From the NCBI GenBank assembly GCA_918797485.1, contig CAKKNE010000003.1, positions 4,526,001 through 4,590,000 on the forward strand: a DNA stretch of 64,000 bases, written 5' to 3'. The DNA comes from Pelagomonas calceolata. Its lineage: Eukaryota; Sar; Pelagophyceae; Pelagomonadales; Pelagomonadaceae. Positions 28,956-38,506 of the stretch are shown piece after piece. The notes beneath the pieces were generated by a model, which was given only the letters and a program-made list of their open reading frames with translations, did not search any database and was not told the DNA's origin. How positions within the stretch are numbered: position 1 is the stretch's first letter; every line of letters starts with the position of its first letter. The position numbers and the translations under genes are program-made.

Positions 28956-29642
28956 CCATGCCACAGTGTGGGTAACATACGGGGCACACTTGCCCTGCAC
29001 GTCCATTTGTATGCGCCTATAATAGCCTAAATTTCAAAATGCATCCATATTATGTACATATTTATTTATTTATCATGATTTATTTATTTAAGGGGCCGGA
29101 ACCCGATTAAATCGGGGGCTGTAGTGCCTCCCCATTAATAGCCTAAAGGGCCAAACTAGCTGCGAACGAGCCTAAGGGGATGCCTCACCTTCTGGCCGAG
29201 TGTGGGGCCCTGAAAAAGCGAGGGGGCGGAATGGCCACCACGCGAACGTCGCGCCAGTCACGGTGGCGTTTCGTTTTGGGCACCTCACCCCATCTCGAGG
29301 GGGGCACCTCCGTGGCAAGCTAGTGTCGCCGTGTGCTTAGGATGCCCCTGGGACCCAGCAAACGCCATTTGGCCCTTTAGGCTATTAATTGAAAATCTCA
29401 CCAATTTGGGTGCCGGCCCCGTATTTATTTATTTATTTTATTTATTTAGGGCCCGCCGGAACTCCCCGAGTCGGCCCAGAGGTCATCGGCTGCTGACTCA
29501 GGCTTATCCCCGCCTTCGCGTTCGAGCATCTTAATCTCGACAAGAACACGGACACGTTCTTTGCGGCTTCAGGAATCCGCGACCCACGCGGGACTTGGCC
29601 GGGGCGTTATTATTTCAATGATATTTATCTATACTCGTATTA
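28956..29642. other. Intergenic with ATTT-type low-complexity tracts
   Basis: Simple repeats of TTTATTTA occur at 29058-29096 and 29422-29446. The sequence between the tracts shows no gene. Confidence 0.6.
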
Positions 29643-30491
29643 CTACTCAGTTTCGCTGGGGGCAGCGGTGCCTGGGGCTGCCGCAGCAGCGTACGTGTCA
29701 ACGCGGTTGAGTTTGGCCTCTTCGTTCGGAAACCAGTCGGTGCCGAGTTTAATGCGCGTCAAGCGCGATTGCGGAGCCCGGCGCACGTAGAAGGCAATAG
29801 AGTCGTACAAATGGATGGCGTGCAAACTGCCACCGAAGATGCTGGGTGCCGGTTGCGTCGCGTCCCGCGTCTTAAACCAGTAGTCGTGCATTGACTCAAA
29901 GGCGCTGCTTGGTAGCTTCGTGAAGTCGCTGGGCGCCTCGCAGTATGATTTGTCGCCTCCGCAGCGCGCCATGACCATGAGGTCTTCGACCACGTAGACC
30001 GATTGCGGCGCCATGCAAGAGTCATCGTCGAATAGTGCCGAGATGGTCGCCTTTACCATCGCCGCCGTGTGGCCGCCGTCATCGATGATGACATCAAAGG
30101 GTCCGTGCCTTCTGCACACCTCCTTAAGGAATGCGTTGTCGAAGACGGAACCAATTTCTACGAAGACCCCGGCACTCTCGTTCCGGGATCGCGCGCACCG
30201 CGGGTCGATGTCGACTCCGACGTAGCGCAGCAAGGTACCATAACACGTCTTCCAGGCCACCGCAGACCCACCGCTTTGGACTCCGACCTCCAGCATACGC
30301 ACTGTAGACGTCCTGCCAAGTGGTGATGGTATGTGGTGCGAATATGTATTGGCATATTCAAGCCAGCGGTCGAGGCCCCGCGCTCCATTGTAACTCTGCC
30401 AGTGTTGTAGAAGAGTGGACCCGTCCCGGCAAAAAGGCTTGGCCGCGCCACGCAGAGCAAGGCTGAGCAGGAGAGGCATCTGCATATTCAT
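29643..30491 (-). CDS. Class I SAM-dependent methyltransferase, MycE/CmcI-like
   Basis: 282 residues, no intron, with a signal peptide (MNMQMPLLLSLALRGA). Motifs run RMLEVGVQSGGSAVAWK (cofactor loop), YVGVDIDPRCA (acidic ribose contact), FDVIIDDGGHTAAMVKATIS and VYVVEDL. The IIDDGGH signature is that of MycE-type sugar O-methyltransferases and CmcI-related enzymes, which bind a divalent metal. A signal peptide on such a fold is unusual and suggests action on secreted glycans. The Ala/Pro-rich tail is variable. Substrate unknown. Confidence 0.65.
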   Translation of the reverse strand: MNMQMPLLLSLALRGAAKPFCRDGSTLLQHWQSYNGARGLDRWLEYANTYSHHIPSPLGRTSTVRMLEVGVQSGGSAVAWKTCYGTLLRYVGVDIDPRCARSRNESAGVFVEIGSVFDNAFLKEVCRRHGPFDVIIDDGGHTAAMVKATISALFDDDSCMAPQSVYVVEDLMVMARCGGDKSYCEAPSDFTKLPSSAFESMHDYWFKTRDATQPAPSIFGGSLHAIHLYDSIAFYVRRAPQSRLTRIKLGTDWFPNEEAKLNRVDTYAAAAAPGTAAPSETE

Positions 30492-30979
30492 CGAGCCTGC
30501 TCGCGCTAGCCAGACACGGACGACTTAGTTTCCATGCATGACATTGTTTACTATAAGTACCTACGGTACCTACGGTACCTCGAAGCTTACCGTAGGTATC
30601 GTCCGCTAGGTCGTCTACAGGGGGTATAACTATATGGGGAGTAGCAAGAGTATGTCGCAGCGTTCTGTAAAGTAGCAGGGTCCTAGCTCACCAGCCAGAG
30701 GCTGGGCCTAACCCATAAAGTAAGTTCACTTTATTTATTCCAACTTGAACTTGACTCGGAGCCTGAGGGGGGGGGGGGGGGTGGTGTAAAAACAGCCAAA
30801 TTTTAGGCCTTCCTTAATCATTTGTTTGTTTGTTTGTTTGTTTGTTTGTTTATCATGATTTATTTATGGCTTTATTTATTTAAATCTGCATGGGGTCACG
30901 GTATTCCGCGAATCTTCATTCTCAGCGAATCCCGAATCTCGAATCCCAAAAATAAGAGAGTATGTAAGATCGTGACCGC
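30492..30979. repeat. GTACC array, R1 tail and microsatellites
   Basis: 30557-30600 is an array of TACGGTACC units. 30642-30712 is the tail half of R1 in reverse. 30766-30781 is a G run. 30822-30850 is a perfect tandem TTTG microsatellite followed by TTTATTTA tracts. Confidence 0.75.
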
Positions 30980-32047
30980 CTATTCGGACCTTTGTTTTGA
31001 GTCTCCGACCTTCACGGAGAGAAGACGGGCACGACCAGCTGCACGAGCGTGCCCGGGGTCGAAGCATTTCACCGGGAGAAGAGAACAGTTGTCGTGCAAG
31101 TGGCACAGCTGCAGCCCAGGAATATTCCCGCCCGTGACCCAGCGCTCAACCGACGCCGCGTTCTCGATGTATGATATCGTCTTGCGGATGTGGTGCTTGG
31201 TCGCGTTGGAAAGGCCATAGCTACGCACCAGCGACGCTGGCGCCATTGCTTGCCTTTCCTTGTCATTGACGGGGTCAGTGACGTGCAGCATGGCCGGGGC
31301 ATCGAAGGTGGCCTTGAGACCGAGGAAGCGCAGGATCGGGACGAAGGCGGAATAGTTCCGGTTCAGTGTCTCGTAGGTTACGTACAGCGCCGGGACATGT
31401 GCCCTCAGCAGGAGCTGCAAGGCGCCAGCGAACATGCCCTCGTTTTTCTGGCGCACCAGCACCATATTGTGCAGGTCAGCCTCACTGAGATTGAAAGAGT
31501 CGTCCCGGCCGCGGTGGACGATGTTCTCCGTGTTCGACGACGACATCGACATTGCCATTGGATTGATCCGCTCGAGCACGACAACCCGGATGCCCGCCCG
31601 TCGTAGGTACGGGATGTGCTCGCGCAGAGAGAGGCCCCACGACGCGCTGACGCCACAGCACTGCCAGATGAAGCCGACCGCCTGGTGGCTCCGCGTTACC
31701 CGCAGGCTTGAGTTTCCGTTGCGCTGCGCCTCGGCCTCGTCAAAGGGGCAGACCCCCGCCGTCGCGCCGCGCAGGCAGACGCAGTCGCGGAAAGCTGCCC
31801 AATCCGCGTCACGGAAGCCGAACATGCTGTCTAGCTCCTCCTCGGGGGGCGGGCGCGGCAACCCTTGCAGTGCGCACATGTCGCGGCTGAACATCTCGTT
31901 ACCCATGATAACGCCCAGATATGTCATCACCTCGCGGAAGAAATGCGTGCCACTGTGCTGGTGAGACAGCAACGCGAAACGAATGGGATACGCGCCGCAC
32001 TGCGTAGCACACCACATCAGCGACATCAGTTGAGGTACGCTGCCCAT
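30980..32047 (-). CDS. Sulfotransferase-like P-loop protein
   Basis: 355 residues from the ATG at 32047. YPIRFALLSHQHSGTHFF carries the 5'-phosphosulfate-binding loop, in the degenerate form SHQHSGTHF, and ALYVTYETLNRN resembles the conserved YE segment of sulfotransferases. The central part (RVVVLERINPMAMSMSSSN) sits where the 3'-phosphate-binding R..S motif is expected. The fold prediction is moderate; substrate probably a carbohydrate, by context. N-terminal signal or anchor of about 20 residues. No intron. Confidence 0.6.
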   Translation of the reverse strand: MGSVPQLMSLMWCATQCGAYPIRFALLSHQHSGTHFFREVMTYLGVIMGNEMFSRDMCALQGLPRPPPEEELDSMFGFRDADWAAFRDCVCLRGATAGVCPFDEAEAQRNGNSSLRVTRSHQAVGFIWQCCGVSASWGLSLREHIPYLRRAGIRVVVLERINPMAMSMSSSNTENIVHRGRDDSFNLSEADLHNMVLVRQKNEGMFAGALQLLLRAHVPALYVTYETLNRNYSAFVPILRFLGLKATFDAPAMLHVTDPVNDKERQAMAPASLVRSYGLSNATKHHIRKTISYIENAASVERWVTGGNIPGLQLCHLHDNCSLLPVKCFDPGHARAAGRARLLSVKVGDSKQRSE

Positions 32048-32050
32048 CAC

Positions 32051-32532
32051 AGCGCAATGGCTGTCGATGTAGAAACCCGCGAGCTCAGGAGGCCCGGGGC
32101 TCGATCGCTAGTGATTTAGCTTTAGCTTTGTCTTAGACTCTACAGCCTTAGTGCTCGTCAGGTTGCTCCAAACAGCGCCACCTCTTCTGCGTTTCGCCCA
32201 CAGCAACGACGCACGACACGCTTTTCGTTTGGTTAGGGCGATGCACTGGCGGCCGGCGCGAGGATGTACGCACGGTAGAGCAAAGACTCGGCGTTGCTCG
32301 GCTCGGCGCTGCAGAAAGCTAGTAGGAAAACCACGCACCTTGGTGAAATGTAACGTTGCCAGAGCCTGAGTCCATGAGACGGGGGCGGACCCCAAGGTAC
32401 CCATCCACTTTGGCCCCCAAAAGCTACGCCCCGCCTCACGCGTGCACGGGGCAGCATAGTCAGTTGAAATCCTGTGATTGGTTCCGCATCAGGACTGCCC
32501 AAGAGAAGAGATGATGCATAACACTTAAACCG
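32051..32532. other. Intergenic between divergent genes
   Basis: Separates two divergent genes. 32375-32395 (GAGACGGGGGCGGACCCCAA) resembles 22340-22362. No gene recognised. Confidence 0.5.
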
Positions 32533-35500
32533 ATGCACACCGCGCTCGCGGCGTGGGTGGCCGTGCTGGCCGCCGCCCTCGGACAGAGCGAGCCCGCGCC
32601 TTGCGCCTCATCGTTCGCCCTGGAGTCCCACGCCGGCGCAGCCCACCACGGCGACGTCTGCCGCGGCCCGAAGGGCGCCTGGCAATGTCCGCGCGGCTGC
32701 GCGACCAGCGCTACCGGGCCATTGTGCGTCGAGGACGGCCGCCCATGCCGGCGGCCCGCGGCGTGCCTCGGCCGCGCCGCGCTCGTCGCCGGGCGCGGCT
32801 CCCGCGGCGATGCGTGCGTCGTCGCGCAGGAGAAGAAGCCCGACGTGTGGTCGTGCCCGACCGACTGCGCGGCTGTCGCGGCGCCAAGCGACCCTGGCCG
32901 ACGCGTCGCGTGCATTCGCGCCGACGGGCAGCCGTGCGTCTCGCACGCGCGGCGGTCCCCGTGCCGGGACAACGCGACGAACGCGACGGAGCTCGAGTGG
33001 CACGATGAACGCTGGCATGGTGATGTCTGCCGCGAGCCCGACGGTAACTTCCATTGCCCCGTCGACTGCTCGCGGACCCACGGGAGCCGTCCGCCGTACT
33101 GTCTCAAGGCGCGCGTGGCGACGAAGCCGTGCCGTACGAATTTTGGACCCGCGCGGCCTTGGGGCAAGCCGAAGCCAAAGGTCCTGCCCGGCTGGGGCTT
33201 CGAGCAGCCGTACTCGCTGGCCTGCGTCGGCAGACCCTGCGATGTAGTGAAGGCGACGTCCCTGGACATCGTCGTCGCCGCGTACGACTACGGAACGGCG
33301 CCCGTCGTCATGGCGGTCGCTGCGGCGGCGCCGGCGCGCGTCGCGCCGGTCCGCGCGTTCCTCTACTGCAAGGGGCCCGCCGGCTGCGACCCCGCGGACG
33401 TCGCCGCGGTCCGGGCGCTCGAGCGCGTGGCTTCCGTGGAAGCCATCCCATTGCCGAACGTCGGGCGTTGCGACCACGCGTACGCGACGCACGCGGTGCG
33501 GCGCCGCGACGACCTCGCGGACGCGACGTTATTTCTCAAGGACACGACGCCCTGGCACGTCCACTTGGGTTCGATGGTCAACGTCCTCGGCCTGGCGCGC
33601 GCGCTCCCGGCGAACCTCGAGGCGTTCTGCGCGCGCGCCCCTATCTCCGAAACCCTCGCGTTCGAGCTGCCGACGTACGAGTCGGAGCAGTGCTACCGCT
33701 TCGGAAAATGCTACGCCGACGAGTCGTACCAGCGGGCGTCCGTGCGCCCGCTCGGCGCCTGGCTCACGGCGCGCGCGGGCGTCCGCGTCGGCGAGCGCGG
33801 CGTCGCGGCGTGCCTTGGCGGCGCCTTCGGCGCGGGCCGCGAGGCTATTAGGAGGACGCCGGCCGCAACTTATGCGGCGCTCGCTTCGGAATTGTCCGCG
33901 GGCGACTCGCTCGAGGCGGGCCACTTCGCCGAGCGGGCCTGGTTTGCGTTCTTCGGCGTCGCGCGGTTGCCGCCGCTCGTGCGGAACCGCGCCGTCGTCT
34001 ACGCGTTTGGTGATGCCGCCGGCCTGGACCTGCCATCGGACAGAGCGGGTCGTGACGACGGCTGGGACTACCTCTACTTTGTTCGTGAAGACGCAGCCTC
34101 AACGAAAGCGCCGCGCGGCTGGCGCCTCGTCTTCTCGCGCACGCCGGCAACGACCCTCAAGGCCGCGCCGCACCGCGACCCGCACCTCGCGGCCTACGCC
34201 CACAGCCTCTACGTCGAGGCGCGGCCCGACGTTCGCGCGGCCGCCGAGGCCGTCGCGACGGCGCTCTCCGCGGGCGCGTCGGTCGCGTTGCGGCGGCGCG
34301 CCGTCTGCTGTGCGGGCCACCGCGGTGCGCGCGCGCGCCTCGCCGACGAGGCGCTCTTGTGCGGCGCCGGCGCCGGCGCCGGCGCCGTCGCGGCCGCGCG
34401 GCGCGCGGCGGCCCGGTCGCGCGGGCCAGCGTACGCGTCGACCTTCGTCTTACGGAGACACACGGAGGCGGCGGCGGCCTTCAACGAGCGCTGGCTTGCC
34501 CGAATCACGGAGCTCGGTCCGGAGTTCGCCGACGTCGCGCTGATGGCGGCGGCCGCCGCGAGCGGCGGGACCGTCGCGGCGGCAGACGAGGCCATCGTCG
34601 ACGAGCGGCCCGGCGCGGCGCCGGCGCTGGCGGCGCGTCGGCGTCAACCGCCCGCGACCTGGGTCTTCCTCGCGACCGCGGATAGTAGTGAGGCGTGGGC
34701 CGCGATGGCGAAGCGGGCCGTCGCGTCGGCGCGCGCGCGGACGTCGCTCGAACACATTGTGTGCGTCTTCCGCGGCGGGCGAGACGCGGCCCTGGCGCGC
34801 TGGCTCGAGGGCGCCGGCGTCGAGGTGCTCTACCACGACGCGCCGGCGTGGGCCGGCCGCGTGTCCGAGGCCCTCTCGACGAAGGCGGGCCGCGACAACG
34901 TCCGCTTCTCGCCTTTGTACGAGTCGGCGTCGGCCCTCGCCGCCACCTTTCTCCGCGTCGACATTCCGCTCCTGCTGGACCCCCGGAAGCACGGCGAAAT
35001 TGTATTATACGCGGACACCGACGTCGCGTTCCTGCGCGATGTTAGAAGGGAGGACTTCGGCGCGGGCGCGGACCCGGCCTACTTCACCATGGGCGCCGAG
35101 TTCATGGAACCCCCCATCTACGGCAACGCCGGCGTCATGCTCCTCAACTTAATAGGTTTACGACGGACGTACGCGGCCTTTGCGGACTGGACCTTCTCCG
35201 ACGCGAACGTCAGGCGGGGCCTGCACTTTGGCAAGTTCGGTCCCGGCGACCAGGGCGCCTACGCCGAATTCTACGAGGGCGCTTTTGCCGTCGTGCGCTC
35301 GCCTTCCTTCAACTGGCGGCCGTACTGGCGCGCGCGGTGGGCCGACCCGGCGATCCTCCACTTCCACGGGCCGAAGCCCGACGATTACAGAGAAGCACTG
35401 GGCGGCGGCGCGGCGAAACCGCCCCTCGCGTGGCGCGCCATCCTCAAGCGCTGCCGCGGCCGCGGCGGCGCGCCGTGCGCCGACTGGCTCCGGATTTATG

Positions 35501-35682
35501 ATTGTCTGCCTGAGGAGGTCGGCGACGTCCCGACGCCCGCGTGCGCCGCGCTGTTGGCGCCGCGGCGCGGGCCGCCCGCGGGCGCCGCATTCGCAGCGGT
35601 CCTCTTCCTTCTCGGGTGCTGGTGCTCCCGGCGCCTAGGCGTCCTCCCGCGGTGGCGACGGAGCCCATCCACGGCCCTTTAA
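32533..35682 (+). CDS. Cys-rich repeat / DUF3431 / GT8-like glycosyltransferase, 1049 aa
   Basis: A signal peptide is followed by three cysteine-rich repeats (about residues 35-210; for example GDVCRGPKGAWQCPRGC, each closing with C-x5-PC). A DUF3431-like domain comes next (about 238-440): LDIVVAAYDYGTAP, PLPNVGRCDHAYATHAVRRR, ATLFLKDTTPW. After a variable middle, a GT-A domain (about 700-960) has EIVLYADTDVAFL as D-x-D motif, YGNAGVMLLNL, GPGDQGAYAEF and ILHFHGPKP, the pattern of GT8/glycogenin-like transferases. A C-terminal transmembrane helix (about 1015-1032) follows. The N-terminal half is paralogous to 2851-4315. GC content is far above that of its flanks. No intron. Confidence 0.75.
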   Translation: MHTALAAWVAVLAAALGQSEPAPCASSFALESHAGAAHHGDVCRGPKGAWQCPRGCATSATGPLCVEDGRPCRRPAACLGRAALVAGRGSRGDACVVAQEKKPDVWSCPTDCAAVAAPSDPGRRVACIRADGQPCVSHARRSPCRDNATNATELEWHDERWHGDVCREPDGNFHCPVDCSRTHGSRPPYCLKARVATKPCRTNFGPARPWGKPKPKVLPGWGFEQPYSLACVGRPCDVVKATSLDIVVAAYDYGTAPVVMAVAAAAPARVAPVRAFLYCKGPAGCDPADVAAVRALERVASVEAIPLPNVGRCDHAYATHAVRRRDDLADATLFLKDTTPWHVHLGSMVNVLGLARALPANLEAFCARAPISETLAFELPTYESEQCYRFGKCYADESYQRASVRPLGAWLTARAGVRVGERGVAACLGGAFGAGREAIRRTPAATYAALASELSAGDSLEAGHFAERAWFAFFGVARLPPLVRNRAVVYAFGDAAGLDLPSDRAGRDDGWDYLYFVREDAASTKAPRGWRLVFSRTPATTLKAAPHRDPHLAAYAHSLYVEARPDVRAAAEAVATALSAGASVALRRRAVCCAGHRGARARLADEALLCGAGAGAGAVAAARRAAARSRGPAYASTFVLRRHTEAAAAFNERWLARITELGPEFADVALMAAAAASGGTVAAADEAIVDERPGAAPALAARRRQPPATWVFLATADSSEAWAAMAKRAVASARARTSLEHIVCVFRGGRDAALARWLEGAGVEVLYHDAPAWAGRVSEALSTKAGRDNVRFSPLYESASALAATFLRVDIPLLLDPRKHGEIVLYADTDVAFLRDVRREDFGAGADPAYFTMGAEFMEPPIYGNAGVMLLNLIGLRRTYAAFADWTFSDANVRRGLHFGKFGPGDQGAYAEFYEGAFAVVRSPSFNWRPYWRARWADPAILHFHGPKPDDYREALGGGAAKPPLAWRAILKRCRGRGGAPCADWLRIYDCLPEEVGDVPTPACAALLAPRRGPPAGAAFAAVLFLLGCWCSRRLGVLPRWRRSPSTAL

Positions 35683-36111
35683 TAATGTAAAAAGATTGCT
35701 GTCTTTATCTTTGGACCTCGGGAACCAACAGCTAGCCTGTAGAACCGGACCTGATCATTGCCTCGCACGTTGCACCTGCCGTCTGTCGGACTTCCTATAC
35801 ATACTCCCCACCTAGGCCCTCAGCCTATATAAGGCCGCATACCTACGTACCTGCTACTGCCAATACTGCGGTATGATATGGCACGTATGCTTGTATTTAC
35901 GTCTATGGAACTCCCGGGGTTCAACGTCCGAGTCAAGCTCTCTACTCACGAGCTACGCCGCATCCGCGACGAGATCCGAAGCCTACCGCCGTGCACACAC
36001 TACTAGACTGGCAGCGGGCCGCGTCGCCGTTTGGAAAATCGTTAAACACTCTCAGGCTTCGTCAGCCTGAGGCCCGGGCCCGGGAGGCGGAACCTTGTGG
36101 GCCCATAACCT
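35683..36111. other. Intergenic
   Basis: The 3' flank of the large GT gene. No gene and no repeat was recognised before the R1 copy that starts near 36112. Confidence 0.4.
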
Positions 36112-36520
36112 AGCAAGAGTATGTCGCAGCGTTGCGTAAATTAGCAACGGCGCTATTAAGCTTCCTCGTAGGGCTGGGCCAACCTAACTACGAGAGTGTT
36201 TTATAGCAAATTGTTGTTATATGTATTGGTCGCTCCTATTGAATCAGCACCGGGCCTCACAGGACTTGGATTTATCAGATCAAAAAGTGACACCAGTCTC
36301 TACACTTACATTGGTCCCGATGGAAAATGGTGCGCGATTGCAGTATTCGTAGATGACCTCCTAATCACTGGGACCGGGACCAGCACCACCAAGATAGACG
36401 AACTACGTACATAGGGTAGGAAGGGCTAGTAGGTTTCTCTCTCTACTACGGTACCTACGGTACCTACGGTACCTACCTACGGTACGGTACCTGCGGTACC
36501 TAGCTCTACGGTACCATGGT
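36112..36520. mobile_element. R1 reverse copy carrying a Ty1/copia reverse-transcriptase fragment
   Basis: 36112-36220 is R1 in reverse. At the point where other copies read ACACCGTAG, this one switches to a 190-bp insert translating on the plus strand as GLTGLGFIRSKSDTSLYTY, then AIAVFVDDLLITGTGTST. The VDDLLITG block is the active-site region of Ty1/copia reverse transcriptases. After about 36414 the R1 sequence resumes (GGTAGGAAGGGCTAGTAGG), followed by a TACGGTACC array to about 36515. The fragment covers only a small part of the enzyme, and its strand is opposite to that of the surrounding R1. Confidence 0.75.
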
Positions 36521-36977
36521 GCCTATGGCAGCTGATGGCGTGCAATGGCTGGCCCTACGTCGCACGTCTTAATTTGAATTCTTGAACGCACTTGCAGTCC
36601 AGTTTTGGGTACACCTCCTCAAACAACTGCACAATCCGTGGCAATCCGTGGCTTGTCCGGCCGGCGCGCCATGACGCCCGACGCCGACGAGCCAGCGCCC
36701 GCTGCTCCTCCGTCCGCGTCGCGCGCCGCGTCCGCTCGAAATCTTACAAGTACCGTGCTCTTTACGCGCCGCGGCGCGGGCCTCCAAAAGGGAGTCGCCC
36801 AGCAGTGCGCCTCGCGGCCCAGGATTGGCGCGGAAGAAGGAGGTCTTCGTCGCATCTAAACCGTTGCCGCGCGCCTTAGCCACGCGCCGCAGCGACCTGT
36901 CTCAGCGGCACACCCGCGCAGGCGCTTCGGTGCGCGGCCGCGCCTCGAGTCATCATTTTGTTCGCGCGGGCCGGACG
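36521..36977. other. GC-rich region, coding status unclear
   Basis: Base composition rises to the level of the genes downstream. Short frames on both strands (for example one opening MTPDADEPAPAAPPSAS at 36671) have no recognisable domain. It may be an upstream exon or promoter of the next gene. Confidence 0.35.
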
Positions 36978-37731
36978 ATGAGAGAATCGCGACCTCACGG
37001 TCACGGCCGAATTTGATAGCGTGTGGACGAGCGTTTGTGCGTGTCTGACGGCCCCCCGGCGCGTCCCACAACCCGCCGCCGCCGCCCGCCCGCACTCGTC
37101 TCATGATAAGACTGCCGCCGCAGGCCGTGAGAAGTGGGCGTTCGACCCGGAGAGCGTGGGTCAGGCGCGGGCGGCGCGGACGCGGCGCGCGGACGTGGCG
37201 CGGTGGGCGACCGACGCGCTGCCGGCTGCGGTGGAGCGGGAGGCGTGCGGTGTCGTCTTCCGCGAGGCCAATGGTTCGGCCTGCGTCGTCTTCGCGTTCG
37301 AGGGCGGTGCGAACGTCGTCGTCGACCTGCCCGAGACGACGCGGGGCGCGGTCTACCGCGCGGTGCTCAAACACGCGGACGCGCTGCTGGCCGCGCGCGC
37401 GGGCGCGCCGCCGCCGCCGCTTTCAGCGCCGCGGCGCGACGACGCGTGCCTCGCGGCGCTGCTTTCGGCGTGTTGCGTGGTGTGCGTTCGGCGTGCGGGG
37501 CGCGAGGCCGCCGCGGCCGCCTTTCTCGCGGCCGGCGTCGCGCTGCTCGCGTACGCGTCGGGGGCGGCCGCCGCGCGCGCGGCGGCGGGTCGGCGGCGCC
37601 GCGGTGGCAGGCCACGGCCCTCGACGGCAGCCACGCGCAAGCGGGGCGCCGTGACGCTCCTCGGCCACAAGGCGCTACGGGGCTGCCCGTGCTGCGACTT
37701 CTCGATCGACGGCGGCGATTTGTTCGGGTGA
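36978..37731 (+). CDS. Small predicted membrane protein of unknown function, two exons
   Basis: Proposed exons are 36978-37005 and 37124-37731, giving 211 residues. The long second part has no ATG of its own. Joining MRESRPHGHG to REKWAFDPESVGQARAAR through a 118-nt GC-AG intron (GCCGAATT..GCCGCAG) gives a continuous frame, but the flanks show no clear inverted ends or target duplication, so the first exon is tentative. Two hydrophobic stretches (ACLAALLSACCVVCVRR and AAAAAFLAAGVALLAYASG) are probably membrane helices. A basic linker and a short Cys-containing tail (GCPCCDFSIDGGDLFG) follow. Not recognised. Confidence 0.4.
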
Positions 37732-38506
37732 CTCGGATAATCTGTGAACTTTCTTGATCTCTGGACGGGTAGTACGACCGGCCAGACGACGCGCAGTAGT
37801 ATAGGGTCCTGCAGGGGTGCCCCGCACGATGCTACCAGACAACATGACAGATTGGCGCAGCGGACCACCTCTCGGACCGACCGACCTCTCTAGTAGGGGG
37901 GTAGGGTCTAGTAGGGGGGTCTCGGCTCAGGCTCTCGGCTCGCCGGGGGCTGCCCCTACCCCCCTACTAAGCCTCCTACTAGCTGCCACGTATCCTACTA
38001 GCCCCCCGTGGATCCCATATGGGATACTAGGATTGGGAGGGCCGTCTGGGTCCCACGTGGGTCCCACGCGGCCGGGGTCCAGCGAGGGGGGTATGACTGA
38101 CGCGACCTCATACGAAACCCGTCCAGTTCCTTATTCACGAGCGACATGCAGCCGTTTGAGTATCGTTCGGTTCGATACTGGCCCGAAGAGATCGATACGA
38201 CACTTACTGGGGGGCGAAAAAAATAATTTTTTCAATTCAATAAGTTCGCGACATTGACGGTCCCGCCATGGGTCTGGAGCCTTTCCCGCGCCCACGCGCC
38301 ATCGACAAATGTATACTGGCGGATTACAATATGAGGTCCTCCTTCAGACCAACCGACCTGGTCCTGTTGTCTAGTACCATCGTGCGGGGGTCCTGTTGAG
38401 CAAGGTATAAGTATACCCAGTAGTGCCCGCTTGTACCGCAGTACCGTGGTACCAGCATAGCTACCGTGGTACTGGGTGAGATCTCGGGAGGCTTCTAAGC
38501 TTTAGG
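37732..38506. other. Intergenic, short repeats, no gene
   Basis: 37890-37925 contains TCTAGTAGGGGGGT twice. 38020-38080 has small palindromes (CCCATATGGG, CCCACGTGGG). 38430-38475 has GTACCGTGGTACC-type palindromes. This is the last repeat-bearing stretch before the compact gene region. Confidence 0.5.
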
